This document shows, one piece after another, positions 25,154-33,652 of a stretch of DNA of 64,000 bases. Both the position numbers and the translations under genes were made by a program. Under the pieces are notes generated by a model. That model was given only the letters and a program-made list of their open reading frames with translations. It had not been told where the DNA came from and searched no databases. The stretch covers positions 806,001 to 870,000 of the forward strand of contig JAWKPL010000001.1 of assembly GCA_041390685.1 (NCBI GenBank), written 5' to 3'. Source of the DNA: JAIBBD01 sp041390685. Its GTDB lineage: Bacteria > Chloroflexota > Dehalococcoidia > UBA2979. Numbering within the stretch: the first letter of the stretch is position 1; each line of letters starts with the position of its first letter.

Positions 25154-26641
25154 CTACCAGTTCCGCTCCGGGTCGGCCAGGTACAGCTCGATCGCGGCTG
25201 CGGCACTCTGTCCATCAGCCAGAGCCGTGACGACCAGGTCAGCACCGTTGACGTTGTCACCACCAGCGAACACACCTCGCTGGGAACTCCGCATGGATTC
25301 CGGGTCGACGACCACACGGCCCCAGCGGTCGCGACGTACGGCCGGCGCCGTTTCACCCCATTCCGGGTCGGCGTTGTACCCGATCGCAATCACGATCGCG
25401 TCAGCGCTGATATCGAAGTCTGAGCCCTCGACTGGCTCGGGCCGCGCGCGTCCGCTCTCGTCGGGCTCGCCGAGGCGCATGCGCCGGCAGCGCAACCCGG
25501 AGGCCTGTCCCGCGTCGTCAACCAGCACCGAGATGGGCGTCGTGAGGAACTCAAACCGCACGCCCTCCTCGCGAGCGTGCTTGCGCTCCTCCACCCGGCC
25601 CTGCATCTCCACCTCCGTGCGCCGGTAGATCAGCGTGACCTCCTCAGCACCTAGACGGACAGCCGAACGGACGCAGTCCATCGAGGTGTCGCCGCCGCCC
25701 ACCACCACGACGCGCCGGAAGTCGGGCAGCGGCGTCTGCATCTCCTCGGGCAGCGCCTCACGCGGCAGGTTGGCGCGCACGAGGAACTCGGTCGCTTCGT
25801 GGACGCCGGGCGCGTCCTCGTGGGGTATGCCGAGGTGGGCGCCCTCGGGCGCGCCGAACGCGAGGAACACCGCGTCGAATTCATCGGCGAGCCGATCGAG
25901 CGACAGGGACTCGCCGATCCGTGTCCCTGTCACGACCTCGACACCCAGGTGAGCGAGATCCTCGAATTTCCGCGCCACCGCGAGCTTGTTGAGCTTGAAG
26001 TTGGGAATGCCGTACAGCAGCAGCCCTCCGGGACGCGGCCATGCCTCGTACATCACCACTCGGTGCCCGGCAACCGCCAGCCGCTCGGCACAGCCGATGC
26101 CGGCCGGGCCTGTGCCAACGATCGCGATGCTGAACCCCGTCGCCGAAGCCACGGGCTGGGGCTGCGATGGCGCGTGTTTGCGCTGCCACTCCGTGACGAA
26201 CGTTTCGAGCTTGCCGATGGCGACGGGTGGCGCGTTCTTCCCGACCACGCAGTGCCCCTCGCAGAGCCGCTCCTGGGGACAGAGGCGGCCGCACATCTCG
26301 GGCAGCGCGCTCGTCGCTCGAAACACATCTGCGGCTCCGGTGAAATCTCCCTGCTCAAGCAGCCAGAAGGAGCCCGGGATGTCGTTGTGCACCGGACACG
26401 CGCGCTGGCATGGCGCCGCGGGGCACTGGATGCAACGCGTCGCCTCCGTCTTCGCGATCTCCGGGTCGAAGAGAAACGTGACCTCATCCCAGTTGTGGAC
26501 GCGGTCCTCGGGTGCCTGCTTCTCCGGCAACTGCGAGGGGATGCGCAACCGCGCCTTGCGGTCGATCTCCTTCGGGTCGGGCCGCGAGCGGACCGGGGGC
26601 GTGGAGGCCGGTTGGGTCGCCGCCGGATCCTGCTGAGTCAT
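25154..26641 (-). CDS. GltD-like NAD(P)H-dependent Fe-S flavoprotein
   Basis: This 495-residue protein has the Fer4_20 domain with CIQCPAAPCQRACPVHNDIP and CGRLCPQERLCEGHC, binding two 4Fe-4S clusters. FAD (GTGPAGIGCAE) and NAD(P) (VVVVGGGDTSMDCVRSA) Rossmann segments follow, then FAGGDNVNGADLV. This is the architecture of the glutamate synthase small subunit and dihydropyrimidine dehydrogenase N-part. No gltB is nearby. As the first gene of a hydratase/thioesterase operon it may instead serve acyl-CoA metabolism. It contains an in-frame insertion encoding RPEPVEG between the two halves of the NAD(P) domain. Confidence 0.85.
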   Translation of the reverse strand: MTQQDPAATQPASTPPVRSRPDPKEIDRKARLRIPSQLPEKQAPEDRVHNWDEVTFLFDPEIAKTEATRCIQCPAAPCQRACPVHNDIPGSFWLLEQGDFTGAADVFRATSALPEMCGRLCPQERLCEGHCVVGKNAPPVAIGKLETFVTEWQRKHAPSQPQPVASATGFSIAIVGTGPAGIGCAERLAVAGHRVVMYEAWPRPGGLLLYGIPNFKLNKLAVARKFEDLAHLGVEVVTGTRIGESLSLDRLADEFDAVFLAFGAPEGAHLGIPHEDAPGVHEATEFLVRANLPREALPEEMQTPLPDFRRVVVVGGGDTSMDCVRSAVRLGAEEVTLIYRRTEVEMQGRVEERKHAREEGVRFEFLTTPISVLVDDAGQASGLRCRRMRLGEPDESGRARPEPVEGSDFDISADAIVIAIGYNADPEWGETAPAVRRDRWGRVVVDPESMRSSQRGVFAGGDNVNGADLVVTALADGQSAAAAIELYLADPERNW

Positions 26642-26754
26642 GTCTACCCGCCGTTGCAGCGCGTCCGACGCGCTTCATGTGAACTGCCGCACGAATACGC
26701 GTCTAGGGTATGTCGGAGGGGGCAGGCGACTCAACCCTGAGGGTAACCCGTCCA

Positions 26755-26773
26755 TATTGATATGACGTATCAT
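26755..26773 (-). promoter_or_regulatory. Second copy of the TATTGATATG palindromic operator
   Basis: The element TATTGATATG-AC-GTATCAT matches the one at 22579-22597 in 17 of 19 positions, differing only in the two central bases. It lies 114 bp upstream of the GltD-like gene on the minus strand. TATCAA within its minus-strand right arm could be the -10 box, although no good -35 is seen. The surrounding 230-bp gap (26642-26871) also contains a terminator hairpin. Confidence 0.65.
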
Positions 26774-26820
26774 TACCGCTACGATGAAACGACGGCGGCG
26801 CCCCCTTCCGCCGTGCAGAA

Positions 26821-26853
26821 GCGCGGGCCGGTCAGCAGGAGACCGGCCCGCGC
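26821..26853 (-). terminator. Terminator of the MFS transporter gene
   Basis: There is a perfect 13-bp GC-rich stem (26821-26833 with 26841-26853, core GCGGGCCGGTC) with a 7-base loop. Reading in the minus direction it is followed by TTCTGC. It starts 19 bp past the stop of the MFS gene and just before the operator, so it insulates the two transcription units. Confidence 0.7.
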
Positions 26854-26871
26854 ATCTCTGGTGTATGTCGA

Positions 26872-28227
26872 TCATGCCGCCGGTGCTGGGGCTACCTCGG
26901 GCGCTCGCTCCGCGTGGACGACCCGAGGAGGCGGCTTCGGACGCTTTGCGGCCATGAAGAAGACGGAGCCGAGGAGCGCGCCCACCGCCAGGACCGTGAA
27001 ACCGGCTCGATAGTCTCCGGTGCGGTCCGCCATCAGGCCCGCGACGATGGGCCCGGCGGTATTCCCGAGGGTCACGATCAGCAGCGACACGCCCATGATC
27101 TTCCCGAAGTGCGATGTCCCGAAGTAGTCGGCGCGCACCGCCTGCATCAGCGGGCCTCGAGTGCCCCACGCCCAGCCGTGCATCAGCGCGAAGGCCAGCA
27201 CCATCGGTGTGTTGACCGCGAACGCCACCAGCAGCAGTCCAATGGCGTGCACGAACATGCACACCGTCGCAATGATGCGCTTGTCGAAGCGGTCGCCGAG
27301 GAAGCCCCCGCTCACCTGCCCCACGACCTGCGCCGCCGTCATCAGGGCAACGAACCCGCTCGCCTGCGTCAGCGTGTAACCGAGGTTCTCCGTCAGATGC
27401 AGCGTGAGATGCACCATCACCGCGGACACGATGAGCAGGGCGGAACCGTGCCCGAGCGAGATGAACCAGAAGGCGCTGGTGCGCACGGCCTCGCGGGCGG
27501 TGAAGTCCTCAGATCCGTCCGCTGCGACCGCGCGGGCGCTCCGAGCGTCCGCCGGTGGTGCGGTACCCGCGGGCACGCCGTCCACCGTCTCGCCGTAGTA
27601 CTCGGGGCGGCGGCGCATCGCCATCGCCAGCGGGATGCAAATCACCCAGAGGAGCACACCAGACACGGCCGCGGTCTCCCGCCAGCCGAACCGTTCGATG
27701 CTGAACACGGTGATCGGGATGAGCAACCCGCCGGCTGCAAAGCCGATCTGGGTGATGCCCAGCGCCTTCGCTCGATGCCGGCTGAACCAGCTGACCAGCG
27801 CCGTCGTGACTGCGAGGAAGCCACCGAGCGTCGACCCCACCGACATCACGAAGTAGACCGCATAGAAGCCGACGAGCGACTGAATGAACGAGAAGCCAAT
27901 CAGTCCCGCGCCCAGGAGCGCGATGCCCGCGATCATGACATTGCGCGGGCCGAACCGGTCCAGCAGCCACCCCACGATCGGCCCGAGGATCCCGCTCTCC
28001 ACCCCGGCCATCGAGAACGCGCCGGACAGCTCGGCGCGCGTCCAGCCGAACTCCTTGCGCAGCACAGCCGCGTACGCACCGAACGCCTGGTTGAAGAGCA
28101 CCGCGATCGCGGCCTGCACTCCCGCGCCAATCGCGACCATCCACCAGCCGTAGAAGACACGTCCCTGCGGGCGGACGGTCGCGTCGAAAGACTCCAACAC
28201 GCGCGCGGACCGTCGACCTGACGCCAC
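26872..28227 (-). CDS. MFS transporter, oxalate:formate antiporter/monocarboxylate type
   Basis: This 451-residue protein has 12 predicted hydrophobic helices split by a cytoplasmic loop (residues about 205-235). The opening FYGWWMVAIGAGVQAA and LLDRFGPRNVM are typical of OFA/monocarboxylate MFS members. It presumably imports an organic acid used by the neighbouring CoA pathway. GTG start at 28227. It reads in the same direction as the mutase gene 83 bp upstream and may be co-transcribed with it. Confidence 0.87.
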   Translation of the reverse strand: MASGRRSARVLESFDATVRPQGRVFYGWWMVAIGAGVQAAIAVLFNQAFGAYAAVLRKEFGWTRAELSGAFSMAGVESGILGPIVGWLLDRFGPRNVMIAGIALLGAGLIGFSFIQSLVGFYAVYFVMSVGSTLGGFLAVTTALVSWFSRHRAKALGITQIGFAAGGLLIPITVFSIERFGWRETAAVSGVLLWVICIPLAMAMRRRPEYYGETVDGVPAGTAPPADARSARAVAADGSEDFTAREAVRTSAFWFISLGHGSALLIVSAVMVHLTLHLTENLGYTLTQASGFVALMTAAQVVGQVSGGFLGDRFDKRIIATVCMFVHAIGLLLVAFAVNTPMVLAFALMHGWAWGTRGPLMQAVRADYFGTSHFGKIMGVSLLIVTLGNTAGPIVAGLMADRTGDYRAGFTVLAVGALLGSVFFMAAKRPKPPPRVVHAERAPEVAPAPAA

Positions 28228-28310
28228 GAAACGCCTCGATTACAAGCGGCAGTGAGCGCAGAGTCTCCCGCGCCGCGAGCTTCGAGGCAAATGGTGCCCC
28301 GGTGGAGGGG

Positions 28311-29975
28311 CTACACGACGGTGGGCGGTGTGTACTCGCCCCATTCCTCGCGCAACACACCACACATCTCGCCGATGGTGGCGTACGTCCGTACGGCGTC
28401 GAGGATCGGGGGCATCAGCGGCTCATCGCCGCGCGCAGCCTCGCGCAGGCGCGCCAGCGACGCGTCGACGGCGCCCTGGTCGCGACCTGCCCGCACCTTC
28501 GCCAACCGCGCGACCTGCTCGTCGCGCACTGTCGTGTTCGGCCGGAAGATGATCGGCGGCTGATCCTCCACGTCAACGAAGTCGTTCACGCCCACGATGA
28601 CCCGCTCACCCGACTCGATCTCGCGCTGGTAGGCGACCGCGGCCTCCTGGATCTCGGACTGCATGTAGCCGCCTTCGATCGCCGCCACGGACCCGCCGAG
28701 GTCGTCGACGCGGTCGATGATGGCCTGCGCCTCACGCTCGAGTTCGTTGGTGAGCCATTCGACGTAGTACGACCCGGCCAGCGGGTCGATCGTGTCGGCC
28801 GCGCCCGTCTCGTGCGCGATGATCTGCTGTGTCCGCAGCGCCATCCGTTGCGCCTGCTCCGTCGGAATCGAGAGTGCCTCGTCGTAGCAGGACAGCGCCA
28901 GCGACTGCACGCCCCCGACGACCGCCGCGAGCGACTGGATCGAGGCGCGCACGATGTTGTTCAGCGGCTGCTGCGCCGTCAGCGTCGAGCCGCCGGTCTG
29001 CGTGTGCGTCCGGAACATCATCGACTCGGCTTGTTGGGCGCCGAAGCGTTCCTTCATCAGCCGTGCCCACATCCGGCGCAGTGCGCGATACTTCGCGACT
29101 TCCTCGAAGAAGTAGTTGTGCGTGTTGAAGATCCACGAGATGCGAGGCGCCACCTCATCGATGTTCGCGCCACGGCGCTCGCACTCGGAGATGTACTCGA
29201 TGGCGTTCGCGAAGGAGAAGCCGATCTCCTGCGCGGCCGTCGCCCCCGCATCCCGGATGTGGTACCCGGAGACGGAGATCGAGTTGAACCGCGGCGTCTG
29301 CGCGGCGCAGTACGTGATGAGGTCGGCCGCCAGCCGGACCGACTGCCGGGGCGGGAAGATGTAGGTCCCGCGGGCCACGTACTCCTTGAGCACATCGTTT
29401 TGCGCGGTGCCGGTGATCACGTTCGCAGCGTGGCCCTGCTTCTCCGCCACCGCGATGTACATCGCGACGAGGATCGCGGCCGGTGCGTTGATCGTCATCG
29501 AGGTCGATATCTTGTCGAGCGGGATGCCAGCGAACATGTCCTCCATGTCCGCGAGCGTGTCGACGGCGACGCCAACCTGGCCCACTTCGCCGACCGCCAT
29601 CTCGCTGTCGGAGTCGTAGCCGATCTGCGTCGGCAGGTCGAAGGCCACCGAGAGGCCCGTCTGGCCGTCCGCCATCAACTGGCGGAAGCGCTGATTGCTC
29701 TCCTGGGCGGTACCGAATCCGGCGTACTGGCGCATGGTCCACAGACGGCCGCGGTACATCGTCGGCTGAACGCCGCGCGTGAACGGGTACTGCCCGGGAA
29801 ACCCGACATCCCGCAGGTAGTCGACGGCCTCGACGTCATTGGGCGTGTAGAAGCGCTTCGTCTCCGCGGACGACGTGCGAAACTCGCCCCGCCGCTCGGG
29901 GAACCGCTTGAGGACGCGCGCGAGCGCTTCATCCTCCCATGCCGTCTGGGCGCTGGTGATGGCGTCGTTCGTCAT
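28311..29975 (-). CDS. Methylmalonyl-CoA mutase-type large subunit (catalytic TIM-barrel only)
   Basis: This 554-residue acyl-CoA mutase N-terminal domain contains GVQPTMYRGRLWTMRQYAGF and FDLPTQIGYDSDS. The Tyr in RQYAGF and the Arg in ARGTYIFPP correspond to the residues that select methylmalonyl-CoA over isobutyryl-CoA, so (R)-methylmalonyl-CoA/succinyl-CoA interconversion is likely. The B12-binding domain is absent: the protein ends at EYTPPTVV. A separate small cobalamin subunit must be encoded elsewhere. A ribosome-binding site GGGAAG precedes the ATG. Confidence 0.9.
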   Translation of the reverse strand: MTNDAITSAQTAWEDEALARVLKRFPERRGEFRTSSAETKRFYTPNDVEAVDYLRDVGFPGQYPFTRGVQPTMYRGRLWTMRQYAGFGTAQESNQRFRQLMADGQTGLSVAFDLPTQIGYDSDSEMAVGEVGQVGVAVDTLADMEDMFAGIPLDKISTSMTINAPAAILVAMYIAVAEKQGHAANVITGTAQNDVLKEYVARGTYIFPPRQSVRLAADLITYCAAQTPRFNSISVSGYHIRDAGATAAQEIGFSFANAIEYISECERRGANIDEVAPRISWIFNTHNYFFEEVAKYRALRRMWARLMKERFGAQQAESMMFRTHTQTGGSTLTAQQPLNNIVRASIQSLAAVVGGVQSLALSCYDEALSIPTEQAQRMALRTQQIIAHETGAADTIDPLAGSYYVEWLTNELEREAQAIIDRVDDLGGSVAAIEGGYMQSEIQEAAVAYQREIESGERVIVGVNDFVDVEDQPPIIFRPNTTVRDEQVARLAKVRAGRDQGAVDASLARLREAARGDEPLMPPILDAVRTYATIGEMCGVLREEWGEYTPPTVV

Positions 29976-30030
29976 GGTCTGCTTCCCAGTCTACCGGCCG
30001 TCGCTACCGCGCTTTGTGGTTGAACGAACC

Positions 30031-30453
30031 CTACGAGGGGTCTTCGACCATCACGAGCGCGTCGCCGACCACGATCTCGGTGCCATCCGCCGCCGTCACC
30101 TTCGTGTCGAGCGTGACGCGGCTGCGCTCCACGTCGACAGCAGTCGCGGTGAGCGTCGCGGTGATGGTGTCACCCGGCTTGACCGGCGCGCGGAAGCGGC
30201 AGTTCTGGCTCATGTAGATGACGACCTTGCCCGGAGCCAGCTTCGTGCCGATCGCCGCCGAGATCACGCTCGCCGAGAGGATGCCGTGCGCGATCGGCTC
30301 CTTGAAGCGCGTCCGCGCCGCAAAAGACGGGTCGAGGTGCAGCGGCTGGTCGTCGCCGGACACCTCCGCGAACTTCTGGATGTCCTCGGACGTGATGGTC
30401 TTCGTGAAGGATGCGGTGGTGCCGACCGCGATCCCGTGAACCTCGTCAGCCAT
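30031..30453 (-). CDS. MaoC/PhaJ-type (R)-enoyl-CoA hydratase
   Basis: This 140-residue single-hotdog hydratase has the motif SGDDQPLHLDPSFA followed by FKEPIAHGILSASVIS, carrying the catalytic Asp and His. PhaJ-like proteins hydrate trans-2-enoyl-CoA to (R)-3-hydroxyacyl-CoA. A GAGGAGGG ribosome-binding site and a TACGAT -10-like element lie upstream. It is oriented into the mutase gene 55 bp away and may be part of the same transcript. Confidence 0.9.
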   Translation of the reverse strand: MADEVHGIAVGTTASFTKTITSEDIQKFAEVSGDDQPLHLDPSFAARTRFKEPIAHGILSASVISAAIGTKLAPGKVVIYMSQNCRFRAPVKPGDTITATLTATAVDVERSRVTLDTKVTAADGTEIVVGDALVMVEDPS

Positions 30454-30527
30454 GTGAAACCCTCCTCGTGTGCGTGCGAATCGTACGGGGCGCGCCGCGG
30501 TTCAACAACAGCGGGTCGAGCCCGCTC

Positions 30528-30836
30528 TCAACTGTCGCGCCGACCGCGCGGCCGCCGCCGCTGACGGCGCCGCTGGGCATGCTCCGGCCGCTCCGAGGTG
30601 TGGACCGGCGCCGTCAGCGGCGCCTCGGCGGGCGGCGCGGCGCGCCCGCGTTCGTACCGTCGTTGGAGCGCCCTGCCGATGCGCCGTGAGATGTGCAGTG
30701 ACCAGAACGCCGCGGAGGCGACCAGCGGAATGGTCAGCGCCGTCACCGCCCAGTCCGCGGTGGTGATCAACGTCAGCATCGTGACGATACCCGTCACGAT
30801 CGCCGTGAGAACGAGAATCTGGCGGTCAGTCCACAT
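30528..30836 (-). CDS. Small membrane protein of unknown function
   Basis: This 102-residue protein has two hydrophobic segments (about residues 6-26 and 30-48), then a strongly basic Arg-rich tail (HAQRRRQRRRPRGRRD). I do not recognise a family. The positive-inside rule puts the tail in the cytoplasm, where it might touch nucleic acid or ribosomes; this is speculation. TACGAT lies ten bases before the ATG, so the mRNA leader would be only a few bases. Confidence 0.6.
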   Translation of the reverse strand: MWTDRQILVLTAIVTGIVTMLTLITTADWAVTALTIPLVASAAFWSLHISRRIGRALQRRYERGRAAPPAEAPLTAPVHTSERPEHAQRRRQRRRPRGRRDS

Positions 30837-30893
30837 GCGCAGCGCTATCGTACGGCGCGACCCGGATGAACGGGGGAGCCCGTGGCGGACGCG

Positions 30894-32693
30894 CTAGAAC
30901 GCCGGCGCAGCCAGCGCGTCCTCCACCGCCCCCAGCAGGTCCTCCGGATGCGCCACCGGCGCGGAGCACACCGTACCCACGCACACGTACGCCACGCCCT
31001 CGCGGTCGAGGGGGAGTGCCAGCTGGTAGAGCATGGAGGAGTCGCGCGCCGGGTCGAGGCGCTGCACCGTGCGCGTCGCCACGGGCAGCCGCAGCGCTCG
31101 CTGGCGCAGCGCCTCGGCGCGCTGCGAAGCCTCCGAGCCCTCGACACCGGCGACCACCTGTACCTCAGCCTCCGGCGACAGCAGGCGGTCAACGGCCAGG
31201 CCGTACCGACCGGCGAGCGTGCCGTAGCCGCGGTAGCTCTCCGCGAAGTCGGCCAGTGCGTCCTCGGCGGTGCGCAGGTAGCGTTCGTCATGCGTGAGGC
31301 GGCCGAGGCGCATGAACGCCTCGGCGACGTCCGCGTTCTCGGCCAGCGGCTTCGTGCGGATGGACAGCAGCCCGGTGTCGTCGTGGCCGCCGGCGGTGTC
31401 CCAGAAGCCGCGGCCGGGCTCGCGCCAGTGCGCCTCGGTAATGCGCGCGAGCTGCTGCGCGTGGTCCAGGTAGGACGGCTCCGCCGTCACCTCGTAGGCG
31501 TCGAGGAGCGCGAGCAGTGTCGCGCCCTGGTCGCCCAGCATCCCGAGGAGGTGCGGCTCGCCGTCCCAGTAGCGGTACATGCCAGCCTCGCCCGCCCGCA
31601 TGCGTGACCACAGGAAGTCGATTGCGCGGCGACCGCGCTCAATCCATTCGCGGCGCTCGAACGCGACCCCGCACGCGAGATAGCCGCGCGCCAGCCCCGC
31701 CGTCCACGAGGCATACACCCGCGGGTCGACGAACGGCGCCTCCCGCTCTGCGCGGCCCGCCGCGTCGAGTGCGAAGTACTCCTCGTCGGCGTCCTGCGAC
31801 CCGAAGAAGCCGCCATCGCGGTGCGACAGCGTGCGGTCGAGGTACGCGATCGTTGGCTCGACGATGCCGAGCGCGACTTCCTGCTCCTCCTCCGCCACCA
31901 GCGCCAGCTCCGCCAGCGCGAGCAGCAGCCCGCCGTGGTCCTCGGACATCTTCTCGAAGTGCGGGACGGACCAGTCGCGAGTGGTCGAATAGCGGAAGAA
32001 GCCGCCCTCGACGTGGTCGTACATGCCGCCGGCGGCCATCTGATGGAGGGTGAACCGCGCCCGTTCCAGCGGCTGAGATTCGTTGGTGCGCAGGTGGTGG
32101 CGGATCAGCAGGCGGATGGCGTCCGTCTGCGGGAACTTGGGCTCGTTGCCGAAGCCGCCGAACTGCTCGTCGTACGCCTGTTCGAACTCCCTCAGCACGG
32201 TCCGCACGATCTGCGGGTCGAGGGCGCCGGGCGCGGCCTGCTCTCGCGTCGCGCGCTGCGCCTTGACCTGCTCGAGCCGCTCACGAATCGTGTCTCGGTC
32301 GACGTACCACGCCTCGTTGACGCGGTTCAACATCTCGACCATGCGGTCGGGGGGGATGTAGGTCAGCCCCGCGAGAATCTCTCCGTCCGGGTCGAGGAAC
32401 ACCGTCGTGGGCCAGCCGCCCATGTTGTAACGGGCGTTCACATCCGGCCGCGTGTCGTTGTCCACGCGCACCGGCACGAAGCGGCTCGACACGATATCGA
32501 TCACTCGCTGGTCGGAGTACGTCGTCTCGTCCATGACGTGACACCAGTGGCACCAGACGGCGGAGATGCCCAGCAGCACCGGCTTGTCCTCGGCGCGCGC
32601 GCGCTCGAAGACCTCGGGACCCCACTCCAGCCACGGGATCTCGTGCGCCCGGTTCGGGCGTGGAGAGAAGTGATGCAGGCTCGATGTCGCCAT
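30894..32693 (-). CDS. Thioredoxin-domain/six-hairpin protein of YyaL (DUF255) family
   Basis: This 599-residue protein has an N-terminal thioredoxin-like domain with WCHWCHVM (CxxC) and GGWPTTVFLDPDG, then a long alpha/alpha-barrel region (GGMYDHVEGGFFRYS, HFEKMSEDHGGLL). This is the SPATA20/YyaL layout, whose enzymatic activity is unknown. The ATG at 32693 is chosen for its GGCGAGG ribosome-binding site. It is probably monocistronic. Confidence 0.9.
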   Translation of the reverse strand: MATSSLHHFSPRPNRAHEIPWLEWGPEVFERARAEDKPVLLGISAVWCHWCHVMDETTYSDQRVIDIVSSRFVPVRVDNDTRPDVNARYNMGGWPTTVFLDPDGEILAGLTYIPPDRMVEMLNRVNEAWYVDRDTIRERLEQVKAQRATREQAAPGALDPQIVRTVLREFEQAYDEQFGGFGNEPKFPQTDAIRLLIRHHLRTNESQPLERARFTLHQMAAGGMYDHVEGGFFRYSTTRDWSVPHFEKMSEDHGGLLLALAELALVAEEEQEVALGIVEPTIAYLDRTLSHRDGGFFGSQDADEEYFALDAAGRAEREAPFVDPRVYASWTAGLARGYLACGVAFERREWIERGRRAIDFLWSRMRAGEAGMYRYWDGEPHLLGMLGDQGATLLALLDAYEVTAEPSYLDHAQQLARITEAHWREPGRGFWDTAGGHDDTGLLSIRTKPLAENADVAEAFMRLGRLTHDERYLRTAEDALADFAESYRGYGTLAGRYGLAVDRLLSPEAEVQVVAGVEGSEASQRAEALRQRALRLPVATRTVQRLDPARDSSMLYQLALPLDREGVAYVCVGTVCSAPVAHPEDLLGAVEDALAAPAF

Positions 32694-32759
32694 GATCCTC
32701 GCCTTCGACCGTCTGCCCTTCGAGGGTAGCACGAGGGCGCTGCCGGCTCGCCGACGGCG

Positions 32760-33293
32760 TTAGAAGCCGAGACCCGGCTTCCCGAGGATCGTCCGCGCGA
32801 GGTCGATCTGGCCGAGGTGGTCGTGGCCGTGCGTGAGGATGCTGCGCCCGATCGCTTCGAGCTTCGTCACCTCGCCCCAGGGCCGCAGCGGCGTCGTCTC
32901 CGCGAGAAACTCGTCGCTCAGCGCTTCGATGCGGGGCCGGATCGCCGCCGCGACCTCGCGGCCGTACGCGGCGAGGAGTGGCGCCTCCGGGAACCGCAGT
33001 GTGTGCGCCTCCTCGGGCGGCATTTCCGTCCCCTGCGCGTTTCGAGGCAGTCCCCACGCCTCGTCGAGGCCCTGCTGCAGCCACACCGGCCGTTCCCGCA
33101 GCAATACGAAGTGGACGATGTTGTCCGCCGTCCGGAAGACATGCCACGCGTTGAACGCGATCGAGTTCGTGTCCTCGTGCGCGCGAACGTGCAACTCGTC
33201 CAGCGTGAGTCCCTCGATCGCCGCCACGAGGCCCTGGCTGCCCACCAGCAACTCATCGATCGCGTCGGCGAGGTAACGCTGCAACGAGGTCAT
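32760..33293 (-). CDS. DinB-family four-helix protein
   Basis: This 177-residue DinB/YfiT-like protein has likely metal-binding histidines in NAWHVFRTADN and THGHDHLGQIDLART. Family members include thiol-dependent S-transferases and stress-induced proteins; no substrate can be assigned here. A TAGAAT hexamer ends exactly six bases before the ATG, indicating a leaderless transcript. Confidence 0.85.
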   Translation of the reverse strand: MTSLQRYLADAIDELLVGSQGLVAAIEGLTLDELHVRAHEDTNSIAFNAWHVFRTADNIVHFVLLRERPVWLQQGLDEAWGLPRNAQGTEMPPEEAHTLRFPEAPLLAAYGREVAAAIRPRIEALSDEFLAETTPLRPWGEVTKLEAIGRSILTHGHDHLGQIDLARTILGKPGLGF

Positions 33294-33299
33294 ACGAGG

Positions 33300-33305
33300 A
33301 TTCTA
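33300..33305 (-). promoter_or_regulatory. -10 box of leaderless dinB-family gene
   Basis: On the minus strand TAGAAT (five of six matches to TATAAT) is followed by six bases and then the ATG at 33293. No ribosome-binding site fits in that space. The -35 region overlaps the upstream terminator hairpin and is weak. Confidence 0.5.
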
Positions 33306-33313
33306 TCCGAATC

Positions 33314-33344
33314 CCGCTGAGCAACACCGCATGTTGCTCAGCGG
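33314..33344 (-). terminator. Hairpin after the 71-residue ORF
   Basis: There is a perfect 13-bp inverted repeat (33314-33326 with 33332-33344, core GCTGAGCAACA) with a 5-base loop. It overlaps the last codons and stop of the small upstream gene and has no strong T-run. It probably separates that gene from the dinB-family gene. Confidence 0.5.
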
Positions 33345-33553
33345 TCGCACTCCATCGCCGCGAGGGCGCGCCGGATGTCCGCGATCTCCGACTCGACCCC
33401 CGGCGTCTCACCTTCCGGTGAAAGCCCCCGCTCGGGGTTGACGAGCTGTCCGCCGAAGGTGCCCATCGCTCCCCGGGGCGGCTGCTGACGCGCCTGCAGC
33501 GACTGCAGTGCCTCGTGCAGGCGCTCGCACTCCTCGGTATGCACGTGTGCCAT
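33338..33553 (-). CDS. Small hypothetical protein
   Basis: This protein has 71 residues, starting MAHVHTEECERLHEALQSL, with a helical acidic N-terminus, a Gly/Pro-rich middle and a helical end (SEIADIRRALAAME). A GAGGGAGG ribosome-binding site precedes the ATG at 33553, and a hairpin follows the stop, which together support a real gene. I recognise no family. Confidence 0.5.
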   Translation of the reverse strand: MAHVHTEECERLHEALQSLQARQQPPRGAMGTFGGQLVNPERGLSPEGETPGVESEIADIRRALAAMECDR

Positions 33554-33652
33554 CTCGGCCTCCCTCACGCTCGGACGGAGGGTACGGCGCGATGGGCCGC
33601 AGTGATGTGAACGCCCCGCCCTCGACGTTGCGAGGACGTGACGCCCGCGAAG

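Noticed and set aside
25154..26641. Genuine glutamate synthase small subunit
   Set aside because: Domain layout fits, but no gltB lies nearby and the operon partners are hydratase and thioesterase genes, so I kept the broader GltD-like name.
28302..30023. 573-codon plus-strand open frame opposite the mutase gene
   Set aside because: It is a GC-rich antisense shadow: Arg/His/Leu-rich, no domain, and fully overlapped by a clear methylmalonyl-CoA mutase gene.
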